A stretch of DNA of 64,000 nucleotides. Origin: Rothia kristinae NBRC 15354. Its GTDB lineage: Bacteria > Actinomycetota > Actinomycetes > Actinomycetales > Micrococcaceae. Positions 1-7,490 of this stretch are shown one piece after another. Location of the stretch: contig NZ_BCSM01000011.1 of assembly GCF_001570865.1 (NCBI RefSeq), forward strand, positions 1 through 64,000, written 5' to 3'. Each line of letters opens with the position of its first letter. Position 1 is the stretch's first letter. The translations under genes were made by a program, and so were the position numbers. The notes under the pieces are model-generated. The model searched no databases, was not told the origin of the DNA, and was given only the letters and a program-made list of their open reading frames with translations.

Positions 1-1
1 C

Positions 2-106
2 ACCGCGACCCTCCCGTCGCAACCGCAGACGGTGAGCGTGTGGCGCACCAAATCCGGGTGGGTGAAGGACGGCTGCTCCGCGAACCCCCGCGCCTGGGGC
101 TGCTGA
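2..106 (+). CDS. C-terminal fragment of a gene cut by the window edge
   Basis: An open frame enters from the left edge and stops with TGA at 104-106, giving about 34 residues that end ...KDGCSANPRAWGC. The short tail has two cysteines and two tryptophans and could be the end of a secreted or cell-wall protein. No domain is recognisable, and there is too little sequence to exclude a chance frame. The next 178 bases up to the acyl-CoA ligase start hold no other gene that I can see. Confidence 0.3.
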   Translation, partial: TATLPSQPQTVSVWRTKSGWVKDGCSANPRAWGC

Positions 107-284
107 GACCAACACCCCCAAGCCCTGACGCGAACTCCGCTCCGCTTCCCTTGACCACCAGACCCCTGATATCTCGCCTCAGCGGGCAGGTATGGCTTGT
201 ATCACTCCGGATGCGGTAGCCTCGAGTCCACCGTGCCGCTCCCCGCGGCGTCGGCACCTGGTCCCAGGAGAAGAAGGAGCGACG

Positions 285-1928
285 ATGCTCAAGGGCATGC
301 AGGCCACCACCGGCGAGGACTACCCGCTGAACATCACCACCCTGATCCGGCATGCGGCCCGGAACTTCCCGGACCGGGAGGTGGTGCACCGCGGCAACGA
401 CGGCGCCTGGCACCGCTCCACCTACCGCGAGGAATGGCGGCGCCTGGCCCGCATGGCGCACGCGCTGAGCGGTCTGGGGATCGGGCCCGGCGACGTCGTC
501 GGCGTCATGGACTGGAACTCCCGCCGCCACTTCGAGCTGTACTTCGCCGTGCCCGGTCTGGCCGCGGTGATGCTGCAGCTGAACCTGCGCTTGGCCGCCC
601 AGGACCTGCGCTACGTCATCGACCACTCCGGGGCCTCCTGGATCTGCGTGGATGAATCCCTGCTGCCCCTCGCGGAGCAGCACGCCGACGCCGAGAACGT
701 GCGCGGGTGGATCGTCCTCAGCGACCGCCCCGGCTCCCAGGTGAGCACCACCCTCCCCCGCGCCGTCTTCCTCGAGGACCTCATGGCAGACCTGGACGAT
801 TCCGCCGACCAGTACCCGTGGGAGCTGATCGACGAGCACTCCGCGGCCTACGCCGGATACACCACCGGCACCACGGGTCGCCCCAAGGGCATCTTCTACT
901 CCCACCGCGCCATGTACCTGCACAGCCTCGCCCTGATCTCGGCCCTGCAGATCGGCCCGGAGGACTGCGTCATGCCGGTGACGCCCATGTTCCATGTGAT
1001 GTCCTGGGGCTTCCCGCAGGCCTCGTCCGCGGCGGGAGCGAAGGTCGTGCTCCCGGGGCGCTACGGCCTGGACGAGCTGGATTTCCTCGCGGACGCGATG
1101 GTCGAGGAGCAGGTGACGGTGGCCAACGGCGCGGCGGCGATCTTCGGGCCCGTGCTGGAGCACATCCGCGGCCTGGAGCAGGCGCCGGACCTGTCCCGGG
1201 TGCGACTGGTCTGCGGAGCCACGGAGCCGCCGCTGGCGATGATGAAGGGGTACAAGGAGCTGACCGGCGCGGACGTCGTGCACGCCTACGGCGCCTCGGA
1301 GACCTCCCCGGTCGTCACCTACAACTACCGGCTCAAGCCGGGCCTGGAGGATCTGGACGAGGAGCAGCGCTGGGACATCAAGCGCTGCCAGGGCCTGCCC
1401 GCGCTCGGCCTGGAGATCAAGATCGCGGATCTGGACGGCAACGAGCTGCCGGCCGACGGCGCCACCAGCGGCGAGCTGCTGGTCCGCGGCCCCTGGGTCA
1501 CGGTGGACTACCACGACCGGCCCGATGCCGGGGAGAGCTTCCGCGACGGGTGGTGGCGCTCCGGCGACGTCGGGGTGATGCGTCCGGACGGGTACCTGAA
1601 GCTCACGGATCGTCTCAAGGACGTCATCAAATCCGGCGGGGAGTGGATCTCCTCGATCGACCTGGAGAACGCGATCCTGGACAACGCCCGAGTCGCGGAG
1701 GCCGCGGTGATCGGGGTGCCGCACCCGCGCTGGCAGGAGCGCCCGGTGGCCTACGTCGTCGCCAAGCCGGGGGCCGAGCTCACCGAGGACGCCGTGCTGC
1801 AGACCCTGCGCGGGCGCTTCGCGGACTGGCAGCTGCCGGATCGGGTGATCCTGGTGGAGGAGCTGCCCAAGACGTCGGTGGGCAAGCTCAACAAGAAGCT
1901 CATGCGGGAGCAGTACGCCGCGTCCTGA
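285..1928 (+). CDS. AlkK-like acyl-CoA ligase (AMP-forming)
   Basis: Predicted cytosolic 547-residue adenylate-forming enzyme that activates a fatty acid to its acyl-CoA with ATP. The phosphate-binding loop TTGTTGRPKG is at residues 193-202, the A4/A5 motif YGASETSP at 335-342, a DRLKDVIKSGGEWIS hinge motif lies near 446-460, and the catalytic lysine is in GKLNKK at 533-538. Length and the whole motif series resemble medium-chain ligases of the AlkK type (about 546 residues), so medium- or long-chain acids are likelier than acetate. The ATG at 285 is chosen because AAGGAG sits 5 nt upstream; the frame stays open further upstream but lacks a better ribosome site. It stands alone, converging on the HerA-like gene. 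Exact chain-length specificity is not readable. Confidence 0.9.
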   Translation: MLKGMQATTGEDYPLNITTLIRHAARNFPDREVVHRGNDGAWHRSTYREEWRRLARMAHALSGLGIGPGDVVGVMDWNSRRHFELYFAVPGLAAVMLQLNLRLAAQDLRYVIDHSGASWICVDESLLPLAEQHADAENVRGWIVLSDRPGSQVSTTLPRAVFLEDLMADLDDSADQYPWELIDEHSAAYAGYTTGTTGRPKGIFYSHRAMYLHSLALISALQIGPEDCVMPVTPMFHVMSWGFPQASSAAGAKVVLPGRYGLDELDFLADAMVEEQVTVANGAAAIFGPVLEHIRGLEQAPDLSRVRLVCGATEPPLAMMKGYKELTGADVVHAYGASETSPVVTYNYRLKPGLEDLDEEQRWDIKRCQGLPALGLEIKIADLDGNELPADGATSGELLVRGPWVTVDYHDRPDAGESFRDGWWRSGDVGVMRPDGYLKLTDRLKDVIKSGGEWISSIDLENAILDNARVAEAAVIGVPHPRWQERPVAYVVAKPGAELTEDAVLQTLRGRFADWQLPDRVILVEELPKTSVGKLNKKLMREQYAAS

Positions 1929-2061
1929 CGCCCCGCGCCGTCGTCGGCCGCCCCCCGGAGCGGACCGGGACCGGATCGTGCACCGCGAGCCGGATCATCC
2001 GGTCCACGCTGCACACAACGGCCCACGACGACGCCGGAACCCGGCAGCACCACCCGCACAG

Positions 2062-2118
2062 GTCACTCTGGGTGCAGGATGACGCGAACCGTGCGCGACT
2101 TCCTGCACCCAGCGTGAC
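2062..2118. terminator. 18-bp inverted repeat between convergent genes
   Basis: Arms GTCACTCTGGGTGCAGGA (2062-2079) and TCCTGCACCCAGCGTGAC (2101-2118) pair with one mismatch around a 21-nt loop. It lies between the ends of the acyl-CoA ligase (+) and the HerA-like ATPase (-), so it probably acts as a bidirectional terminator. There is no U-tract on either side, which is common in high-GC actinobacteria. The rest of 1929-2153 shows nothing else. Confidence 0.6.
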
Positions 2119-2153
2119 CACGGGGTCGGGGGCCAGCGATCAGACCCCCGGAC

Positions 2154-3839
2154 TCAGCCGGACAGGCCGCCGAAGCCGCCGCGGCCCTTGCGGGAGCGGG
2201 AGCGGCTGGTGCCGAAGATGCCGCGCACCAGCTCCCGGCCGATCTGGGAGGCCACGTTGGTGCCCACGCGCATCATCGCGTCGTTGCGTTTCTGCCGCTC
2301 GCGCTCCTCCTCCTTGCGACGCCGCTCCTCCTCCTTGGCCTGCTCCCGCGCCGCGCGCTCGGCCTCCTTGCGCTCCTGGGCCGACGACGCCGCCCCGGAA
2401 CCGTCCGCGCCCGTCGCGCCGGAGGCACCAGCCCCGGAAGCACCGGCACCCCCGGCCCCAGCACCCGCGGACCAGGCCCCAGCAGCACCGCCGGGCCCCG
2501 CCTGCCCGCTGAGCTTCTCGAAGGCGGAGTAGGAGTCCACGACGGTCGCGTACTTCGGCATCAGCGGGGACGCGGCCACGACGGCGTCGACGGCCTCCGG
2601 GGCCGGGCCCATCAGCGAGCGCGGCGCGAACATCCGGGTCCACGCCACCGGGGAGGGCGCCCCGGTCTCGGTCATCACGGTCACCACGGCCTCTCCGATC
2701 CCGGCGGAGGTGAGCACCTGCTCCAGGTCGTACCCGGACTTCGGGAAGGTCTTCACGGTCGCGGTCAGGGCCTTCTGATCCTCCGGGGTGAAGGCGCGCA
2801 GCGCGTGCTGCACCCGGTTGGCCAGCTGCCCCAGTACCTCGGACGGCAGGTCCTTGGGGGTCTGGGTGATGAAGAAGATGCCCACGCCCTTGGAGCGGAT
2901 CAGCCGCACGGTCTGGGTGATGGACTCCTTGAAGGCCTTGGAGGCACCGGTGAACAGCAGGTGCGCCTCGTCGAGGAAGAACACCAGCTTGGGCTTGTCC
3001 GCGTCCCCGACCTCGGGCAGGTCCTGGAAGAGGTCCGCGAGCAGCCACATGAGGAAGGTGGAGAACAGCTGCGGCTTGGACTGCAGCGTGGACAGCTCCA
3101 GCACGGAGATGACCCCGCGCCCGTCCTCGGCGGTGCGCAGGAACTCGGCGGCGTCGAACTCCGGCTCCCCGAAGAACTGGTCCATGCCCTCGGCTTCCAG
3201 CCCCACGATCTCGCGCAGGATCACCCCGGCGGTGGCCTTGGACAGCCCGCCCAGCTGCGCCAGGGCCTCCTTGCCCTCGGCGCTGGTCAGGTGCTGGATG
3301 ACGGCGCGCAGGTCCTCGAGGTTGTACAGCTCCAGGCCCTGCTGGTCCGCCCAGTGGAAGATCAGCTGCAGGCTGGACTCCTGGGTGGCGTTCAGGTCCA
3401 TGACCCGGGAGAGCAGGAGGGGCCCGAAGGACTGGATGGTCGCGCGGATGGGCACGCCCTTCCCGTCCCCGCCGAGGGAGCAGAACTCGGTGGGGAAGGA
3501 CGACGCCGTCCACTCCTGACCCAGGGCGGCCGTGCGCGCGGAGAGCTTCTCGTTGGGCTGGCCGGGGGCGGCCAGACCGGAGAGGTCCCCCTTGACGTCC
3601 GCGAGGAACACCGGGACTCCGGCGTCGGAGAGCTGCTCGGCCATCAGCTGCAGGGTCTTGGTCTTGCCGGTGCCGGTGGCCCAGGCGATCAGACCGTGCC
3701 GGTTCATCATGGACAGAGGCAGGCCGACGACGGCCTCCGGGTGCGGCTGGCCCTCGCTCATCGCCGCGCCGAGGCGCAGGGTGGGGCCGTCGAATCGGTA
3801 GCCGCTGCTGATCTGGGCCAGCTGTTCCTCGTGTGTCAT
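2154..3839 (-). CDS. HerA-like ATPase (DUF853 family)
   Basis: 561-residue P-loop ATPase of the HerA/FtsK superfamily with the DUF853 architecture. Walker A ATGTGKTK is at residues 54-61, and a Walker B LVFFLDEAHLLF lies near 285-295. The C-terminal quarter is Gly/Ala-rich, then highly charged (runs of E, R, K, probably coiled coil), ending in an Arg/Ser/Gly tail. Family members are hexameric DNA-translocase-like ATPases whose cellular job is poorly known; a role in DNA handling is inference. The ATG at 3839 is preferred over the in-frame GTG at 3848 because a TACTGT -10 (3846-3851 on the minus strand) overlaps that GTG and would start transcription at the ATG, giving a leaderless mRNA. Monocistronic. 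Confidence 0.85.
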   Translation of the reverse strand: MTHEEQLAQISSGYRFDGPTLRLGAAMSEGQPHPEAVVGLPLSMMNRHGLIAWATGTGKTKTLQLMAEQLSDAGVPVFLADVKGDLSGLAAPGQPNEKLSARTAALGQEWTASSFPTEFCSLGGDGKGVPIRATIQSFGPLLLSRVMDLNATQESSLQLIFHWADQQGLELYNLEDLRAVIQHLTSAEGKEALAQLGGLSKATAGVILREIVGLEAEGMDQFFGEPEFDAAEFLRTAEDGRGVISVLELSTLQSKPQLFSTFLMWLLADLFQDLPEVGDADKPKLVFFLDEAHLLFTGASKAFKESITQTVRLIRSKGVGIFFITQTPKDLPSEVLGQLANRVQHALRAFTPEDQKALTATVKTFPKSGYDLEQVLTSAGIGEAVVTVMTETGAPSPVAWTRMFAPRSLMGPAPEAVDAVVAASPLMPKYATVVDSYSAFEKLSGQAGPGGAAGAWSAGAGAGGAGASGAGASGATGADGSGAASSAQERKEAERAAREQAKEEERRRKEEERERQKRNDAMMRVGTNVASQIGRELVRGIFGTSRSRSRKGRGGFGGLSG

Positions 3840-3921
3840 GGGGCCCACAGTACCCGGCGTCGGCCCCGGAACGTCCGGTGGATGCGCAGCATCGCCACAG
3901 GTGCATCCCAGGATGCGTCCC

Positions 3922-3998
3922 TACAGTGGAGAGCACCTCAAAGGTGCGAGTGATTGATGGGGAACGGCCCCGGTCCGATGCGGACCGGGGCCGTTCTT
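3922..3998 (+). ncRNA. Candidate small RNA or attenuated leader, copy 1
   Basis: A TACAGT -10 hexamer (3922-3927) is followed by a 64-nt unit (3935-3998) repeated almost exactly at 4543-4606. The unit has a 5' hairpin GCACCT-CAA-AGGTGC, a linker, and a 15-bp perfect stem (AACGGCCCCGGTCCG, 3963-3977, with 3981-3995; loop ATG) followed by CTTT, i.e. an intrinsic terminator. Promoter plus terminator with no credible gene between them implies a short transcript of about 65 nt. It could be a free small RNA or a terminated leader of the DUF2316 gene. A short reading frame inside it (ATG at 3958) is judged unlikely. A clear -35 is not visible. Confidence 0.55.
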
Positions 3999-4130
3999 TG
4001 CCCAGACGACCTTCCCTGACCGACGTTCCACCGCCCGGGAAGGGGTGACGCCGCGAGTCCCCGCCCTCTGCGCCCGCGCGCGGGCTTGGTATCTTGAGGG
4101 CATCGACCCATCCACCGCCGGAGGCATCCC

Positions 4131-4448
4131 TTGTCCCTGAACGCCGAAGAGCGCAGGACCACCAGCGAGGAGCTGCGCGCCAACCTGCTCCTGTCCGACC
4201 TGTCCGAGACCGAGGTCCTGGACACCCTCGACCTCACCCCCAGCCAGCTGGAGCGGATCCTGGACGTCTCCCCCGAGGCCGACCCGGCCGACGTCTGGCT
4301 GGTGCGCGACTTCATCCTGCAGACCCTCGAAGGCCAGTCCCGCGAGCCGCGGCCCTTCACCGTGCTCACCGAGCAGGCCCGCACCGACGCGCAGCGCTGG
4401 TTCGGCCTGCACGAGGTCCCGCCGACGCCGCAGGCCAGCCCCGAGTAG
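4131..4448 (+). CDS. DUF2316 family protein
   Basis: 105-residue protein beginning MSLNAEERRTTSEEL, matching the DUF2316 family of small actinobacterial and Gram-positive proteins. The region LSDLSETEVLDTLDLTPSQLERIL (about residues 24-47) looks like a helix-turn-helix, followed by a DVWLVRDFILQTL helix, so DNA binding is possible but not shown. Start is TTG at 4131 with GGAG about 8 nt upstream; a TATCTT hexamer lies near 4091. The gene sits exactly between the two small-RNA-like units, which makes shared control likely. Molecular function unknown. Confidence 0.8.
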   Translation: MSLNAEERRTTSEELRANLLLSDLSETEVLDTLDLTPSQLERILDVSPEADPADVWLVRDFILQTLEGQSREPRPFTVLTEQARTDAQRWFGLHEVPPTPQASPE

Positions 4449-4529
4449 GCCGCGCCGCAGGCCCACACCCCCTGCGAAACACCTGGTCAACACGCAGAGG
4501 GAACTCAGGGAAACCTCAGCATCGATCCG

Positions 4530-4606
4530 TACGGTAGGAACTACCTCAAAGGTGCGAGTGATTGATGGGGAACGGCCCCGGTCCGATACGGACCGGGGCC
4601 GTTCTT
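4530..4606 (+). ncRNA. Candidate small RNA or attenuated leader, copy 2
   Basis: Second copy of the 64-nt unit (4543-4606), 63 of 64 bases identical to copy 1; the only change is G to A in the terminator loop. The sequence upstream is unrelated to copy 1 except that a TACGGT -10 hexamer (4530-4535) sits at the same 13-nt distance from the unit. The terminator stem is 4571-4585 with 4589-4603, tail CTTCTT. The 5' hairpin is shorter here (ACCT-CAA-AGGT). It lies 40 nt before the NmrA-like reductase gene. Confidence 0.55.
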
Positions 4607-4646
4607 CTTAACCACCCGCGCCCACTCCCGCAAGAACGGAGCCCCC

Positions 4647-5387
4647 ATGACTCGCATCGCCGTCGCCGGCGCGTCCGGCGCCATCGGAACCCTCGTCCTG
4701 CACGACGCCGCCCAGGCCGGGCTGGACACGGTCTCCCTGGACCGCGCCCACGGCATCGACCTGCTCACCGGAGAGGGGCTGGCCGCGGCCCTGGAGGGAG
4801 TCACGGCCGTCATCGACGTCTCCCAGGTCGCCCCGCCCGACCATGAGAACCCCACCGGCCCGATCCTGCGCGCCGCAGGCCACCTGCTCGAGGCCGCCCA
4901 GGCCGCCGGCGTCCGGCGTCTGGTCATGCTCTCCATCAACGGCGTGCAGGACGAGGGGCTGCAGCAGTTCCCCTTCTACGCCGCCCGCGCCGCCCAGGAG
5001 GAGCTGGTGGGCCGATCCTCGGTGGAGCACCTGATCGTGCGCAGCGCCCAGTGGTTCGAGTTCGGCATGAATCCCGCGGCGGTCACCGAGGAGCAGGACC
5101 GGGTGCGAGCGCAGGACTGGGCGATCCAGCCGCTGGCCGCCGCCTCCGTCGCCAGCTTCCTGGTGGAGGCGGCCCAGGGCCAGCATGGCGCCGGCATGGT
5201 CACTCTGGCCGGCCCGGATCGGATGCGCCTGCCCGAGCTCACGGAGCGCACGCTGCGGGCCCGCGGAGACCGGCGGCCCGTGCACGCCGAGGATCCGGTC
5301 CTTCCGGGGCTGGGCGACGGCACCCTGCACGCGCCGTCCGACGCCCGCATCCTGGGGCCGGGGCTCGCGCAGTGGCTGGAAGGATGA
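4647..5387 (+). CDS. NmrA/SDR-like NAD(P)-binding protein
   Basis: 246-residue atypical short-chain dehydrogenase. The N-terminal IAVAGASGAIG is the glycine-rich dinucleotide-binding motif of the extended/NmrA-type SDRs, and VDVSQVAPPD followed by AAQAAGVRRLVMLSINGVQD is the usual next segment of that fold. No YxxxK catalytic pair is obvious, so it may be a redox-sensing or isomerase-like member rather than an active oxidoreductase. Start ATG 4647 has ACGGAG 6-7 nt upstream. It follows the second terminator unit, so it may be expressed by read-through or from its own promoter. Substrate unknown. Confidence 0.8.
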   Translation: MTRIAVAGASGAIGTLVLHDAAQAGLDTVSLDRAHGIDLLTGEGLAAALEGVTAVIDVSQVAPPDHENPTGPILRAAGHLLEAAQAAGVRRLVMLSINGVQDEGLQQFPFYAARAAQEELVGRSSVEHLIVRSAQWFEFGMNPAAVTEEQDRVRAQDWAIQPLAAASVASFLVEAAQGQHGAGMVTLAGPDRMRLPELTERTLRARGDRRPVHAEDPVLPGLGDGTLHAPSDARILGPGLAQWLEG

Positions 5388-5409
5388 TCGCCGGAGACGC
5401 TTAGAGTCA

Positions 5410-5420
5410 TATTGACAATA
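5410..5420. promoter_or_regulatory. Palindrome TATTGACAATA upstream of MFS gene
   Basis: A perfect 5-1-5 palindrome in an AT-rich patch 40 nt before the MFS start, in an otherwise very GC-rich stretch. It includes a TTGACA hexamer (5412-5417), but the TAGTGT hexamer at 5447-5452 is too far (29 nt) for a standard promoter pair. It may be an operator for a regulator not encoded nearby. Confidence 0.3.
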
Positions 5421-5460
5421 ACCTCGCTTTCCGGCCGTCTCGCGGGTAGTGTCCTGGGCC

Positions 5461-6960
5461 ATGACCACCACGCACACCCGCACCGAGCGGCTCGACGAGC
5501 TGCCCCTGACCCGCAAGCACGCCCGCCTGCTCACCGGCTCCGGCATCGGCTGGGCCCTGGACGCGATGGACGTCGGCCTGATCTCCTTCATCATGGCCGC
5601 GCTGACCGCCCAGTGGGGCCTGACCCCCACCGAGGCTTCCTGGCTGGGTTCCATCGGCTTCATCGGGATGGCCCTGGGCGCCACCCTGGGCGGGCTGCTC
5701 GCCGACCGCTTCGGGCGCCGCCAGATCTTCGCGACCACCCTGCTCGTCTACGGGCTGGCCACCGGCGCCTCCGCGCTGTCCACCGGTCTGGCGATGCTCA
5801 TGGCGCTGCGCTTCCTGGTCGGGCTGGGTCTGGGTGCGGAGCTGCCGGTGGCCTCCACCCTGGTCTCCGAGTTCGCCCCGCGGCGGATCCGCGGCCGGAT
5901 GGTCGTGCTGTTGGAGGCCTTCTGGGCGGTGGGCTGGCTGGCCGCGGCCTGCATCGGCGCGTTCGTGGTGGGCGCCTCCCCGGAGGGCTGGCGCTGGGCC
6001 CTGGCCCTGGGGTGCCTGCCCGCGGTCTACGCGCTGATCGTGCGCCTGGGGCTGCCGGAATCCGTGCGCTTCCTGGAATCCCGGGGGCGGCACGAGGAGG
6101 CCGAGCGGGTGGTCCGCTCCTTCGAGGAGGCCGCGGAGCACTCCGGGAAGACCGGTGCCGCGGGTGCGGCCGACGGCGCGGGTGCGGCCGAGACCACGGG
6201 TCGGGCCGCCGCGGGTGCGGCGAGTGCGGCCGACGCCGGGACCCGAGCCGGGACCGCCGGTGCCGCGGATGCGGCGGGGGCCAGCGCGGGTGCGGCCGAC
6301 GGCGCGGCGTCGCCCTCGGGGTCGGCGGCCGCCCGCACGACGTCGGACTCCGCCCCCGAGCCGAGCGGCGGCCTCGGAATCTGGTCCGCGCAGCTGCGGG
6401 GACGCACCGCGGCCCTGTGGACCGTGTGGTTCTGCATCAATCTGTCGTACTACGGGGCGTTCATCTGGATCCCGTCCCTGCTGCACGCGCAGGGCTTCAC
6501 CCTGGTCAAGTCCTTCACCTTCACCCTGATCATCACGCTGGCCCAGCTGCCCGGCTACGCCACGGCGGCGTGGCTGATCGAGCGGTGGGGACGCCGGATC
6601 ACGCTGGCCGTGTTCCTGGCGGGCTCCGCGGCGGCGGCGATCGGCTACGGGCTGTCCACCTCGGAGACGGCGATCATCGTGTGCGGCTGCCTGCTGTCCT
6701 TCTTCAACCTGGGAGCCTGGGGCGCGCTGTACGCGATCGGCCCGGAGCTGTACCCGACGACGGTGCGCGGGGCCGGAACGGGGGCCGCGGCCGGATTCGG
6801 TCGGATCGCCTCGATCATCGCGCCGCTGATCGTGCCGCCGCTGGTGGCCCTCGGCGGGCACGTGCTGCTGTTCGGGGTCTTCGCCGCGGCCTTCGCGGTG
6901 GCCGCCGCCGCGGCCTTCACCCTCCCGGAGCAGCGCGGGCGCGCCCTGACGGAGGGGTGA
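5461..6960 (+). CDS. MFS transporter, NiaP/aromatic-acid-like
   Basis: 499-residue 12-helix major facilitator. GIGWALDAMDVGLISF in helix 1 and the loop 2-3 motif GGLLADRFGRRQIF are typical of the NiaP-like/aromatic acid:H+ symporter branch, and helix 4-5 carries RFLVGLGLGAELPVASTLVSEF. The central cytoplasmic loop between helices 6 and 7 (about residues 225-302) is replaced by an Ala/Gly/Thr-rich linker encoded by imperfect GCGGGTGCGGCC-like repeats, unusual for the family. ATG 5461 has no ribosome site; TAGTGT at 5447 suggests a nearly leaderless transcript. Substrate (nicotinate, an aromatic acid, or other) cannot be read from sequence. It ends before a strong terminator shared with tRNA-Ser. 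Confidence 0.8.
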   Translation: MTTTHTRTERLDELPLTRKHARLLTGSGIGWALDAMDVGLISFIMAALTAQWGLTPTEASWLGSIGFIGMALGATLGGLLADRFGRRQIFATTLLVYGLATGASALSTGLAMLMALRFLVGLGLGAELPVASTLVSEFAPRRIRGRMVVLLEAFWAVGWLAAACIGAFVVGASPEGWRWALALGCLPAVYALIVRLGLPESVRFLESRGRHEEAERVVRSFEEAAEHSGKTGAAGAADGAGAAETTGRAAAGAASAADAGTRAGTAGAADAAGASAGAADGAASPSGSAAARTTSDSAPEPSGGLGIWSAQLRGRTAALWTVWFCINLSYYGAFIWIPSLLHAQGFTLVKSFTFTLIITLAQLPGYATAAWLIERWGRRITLAVFLAGSAAAAIGYGLSTSETAIIVCGCLLSFFNLGAWGALYAIGPELYPTTVRGAGTGAAAGFGRIASIIAPLIVPPLVALGGHVLLFGVFAAAFAVAAAAAFTLPEQRGRALTEG

Positions 6961-7006
6961 GTCGCGGCGGACCCAGACCCGGAGCGACGCCGCCCCGAAC
7001 GCGAAA

Positions 7007-7052
7007 AGACCGGCCCCCGGTTCAGTGTTGCTACTGGCTCGGGGGCCGGTCT
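7007..7052. terminator. Bidirectional terminator, MFS gene / tRNA-Ser
   Basis: A perfect 13-bp stem AGACCGGCCCCCG (7007-7019) with CGGGGGCCGGTCT (7040-7052) around a 20-nt loop. On the minus strand the stem is followed by TTTT, a good intrinsic terminator for the tRNA transcript; on the plus strand it follows the MFS gene by 46 nt. Confidence 0.85.
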
Positions 7053-7058
7053 GCTCGG

Positions 7059-7143
7059 CGGAGGATGGGGGATTTGAACCCCCGAGGGCGTGAACCCAAC
7101 ACGCGTTCCAGGCGTGCGCCATAGGCCGCTAGGCGAATCCTCC
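7059..7143 (-). tRNA. tRNA-Ser(GGA)
   Basis: The minus strand gives acceptor arms GGAGGAT and ATCCTCC, the D-arm GCC...GGC, anticodon stem CACGC/GCGTG with loop CTGGAAC (anticodon GGA, 7107-7109), a long variable arm as in class II tRNAs, and the T-arm GGGGG-TTCAAAT-CCCCC. It reads UCC/UCU serine codons. The 3' CCA is not encoded (the genome has CCG after the discriminator base G), so CCA must be added by nucleotidyltransferase. Confidence 0.95.
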
Positions 7144-7206
7144 AGGCGTCGCTTGCATCCATCCGGTCGGGACCGCACGGCATGCTCACGAAAGCGAACG
7201 GATACG

Positions 7207-7236
7207 AGCCTACACAACCGCTCCGGAGGCTGACAA
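7207..7236 (-). promoter_or_regulatory. Promoter of tRNA-Ser
   Basis: On the minus strand TTGTCA (7231-7236) and TAGGCT (7207-7212) are separated by 18 nt, a good sigma-70-type promoter. Expected transcription start is near 7200, giving a 5' leader of about 55 nt before the mature tRNA. It is back to back with the SRP RNA promoter. Confidence 0.7.
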
Positions 7237-7288
7237 CCCGCCGCGGCCCCGGGTGGCGCAGAACACCGACCCAGGGCGGGTCCGCGGT

Positions 7289-7318
7289 GTGACACCCGCG
7301 CGGGGCCTCCGCTAAGCT
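7289..7318 (+). promoter_or_regulatory. Promoter of SRP RNA gene
   Basis: GTGACA (7289-7294, five of six bases of TTGACA) and TAAGCT (7313-7318) with an 18-nt spacer place the transcription start near 7325, exactly where the SRP RNA stem begins. Confidence 0.7.
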
Positions 7319-7323
7319 GGCAC

Positions 7324-7414
7324 CAGCCCCTCGCGTGGCGTCATCGTGGAAAACTCCCCCAGGGCCGGAAGGCAGCAAGGGTATCTGCGCTCTGACGGGT
7401 GCGCGAGGGGTCTT
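7324..7414 (+). ncRNA. ffs: Signal recognition particle RNA (4.5S type)
   Basis: About 90 nt. The closing stem is CCCCTCGCG (7327-7335) with CGCGAGGGG (7402-7410). The universally conserved Ffh-binding loop region is present: GGAAAAC...CCAGGGCCGGAAGGCAGCAAGGG, with the GGAAG tetraloop closing a domain IV hairpin and the symmetric and asymmetric internal loops. With Ffh it forms the particle that targets membrane and secreted proteins. Location directly before dnaX is common in actinobacteria. End positions are approximate. Confidence 0.93.
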
Positions 7415-7490
7415 CTCGTCTCCGCCGTCCCCCTCCACAGACCCGCGGACGCCGTTCGATCTGTCAGTCCCAGCCGTTAGTGTTGTTCGC

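Noticed and set aside
707-2512. Very long open frame on the + strand across the acyl-CoA ligase and into the HerA gene
   Set aside because: It is a GC-rich shadow of the real genes: Arg/Pro/Gly-rich, no domain, no start signal, and it crosses two convergent genes and the hairpin between them.
3958-4020. Short peptide gene (MGNGPGPMRTGAVL...) inside the small-RNA-like unit
   Set aside because: Its codons are simply the terminator stem, the frame differs in ending between the copies, and no ribosome site is properly placed.
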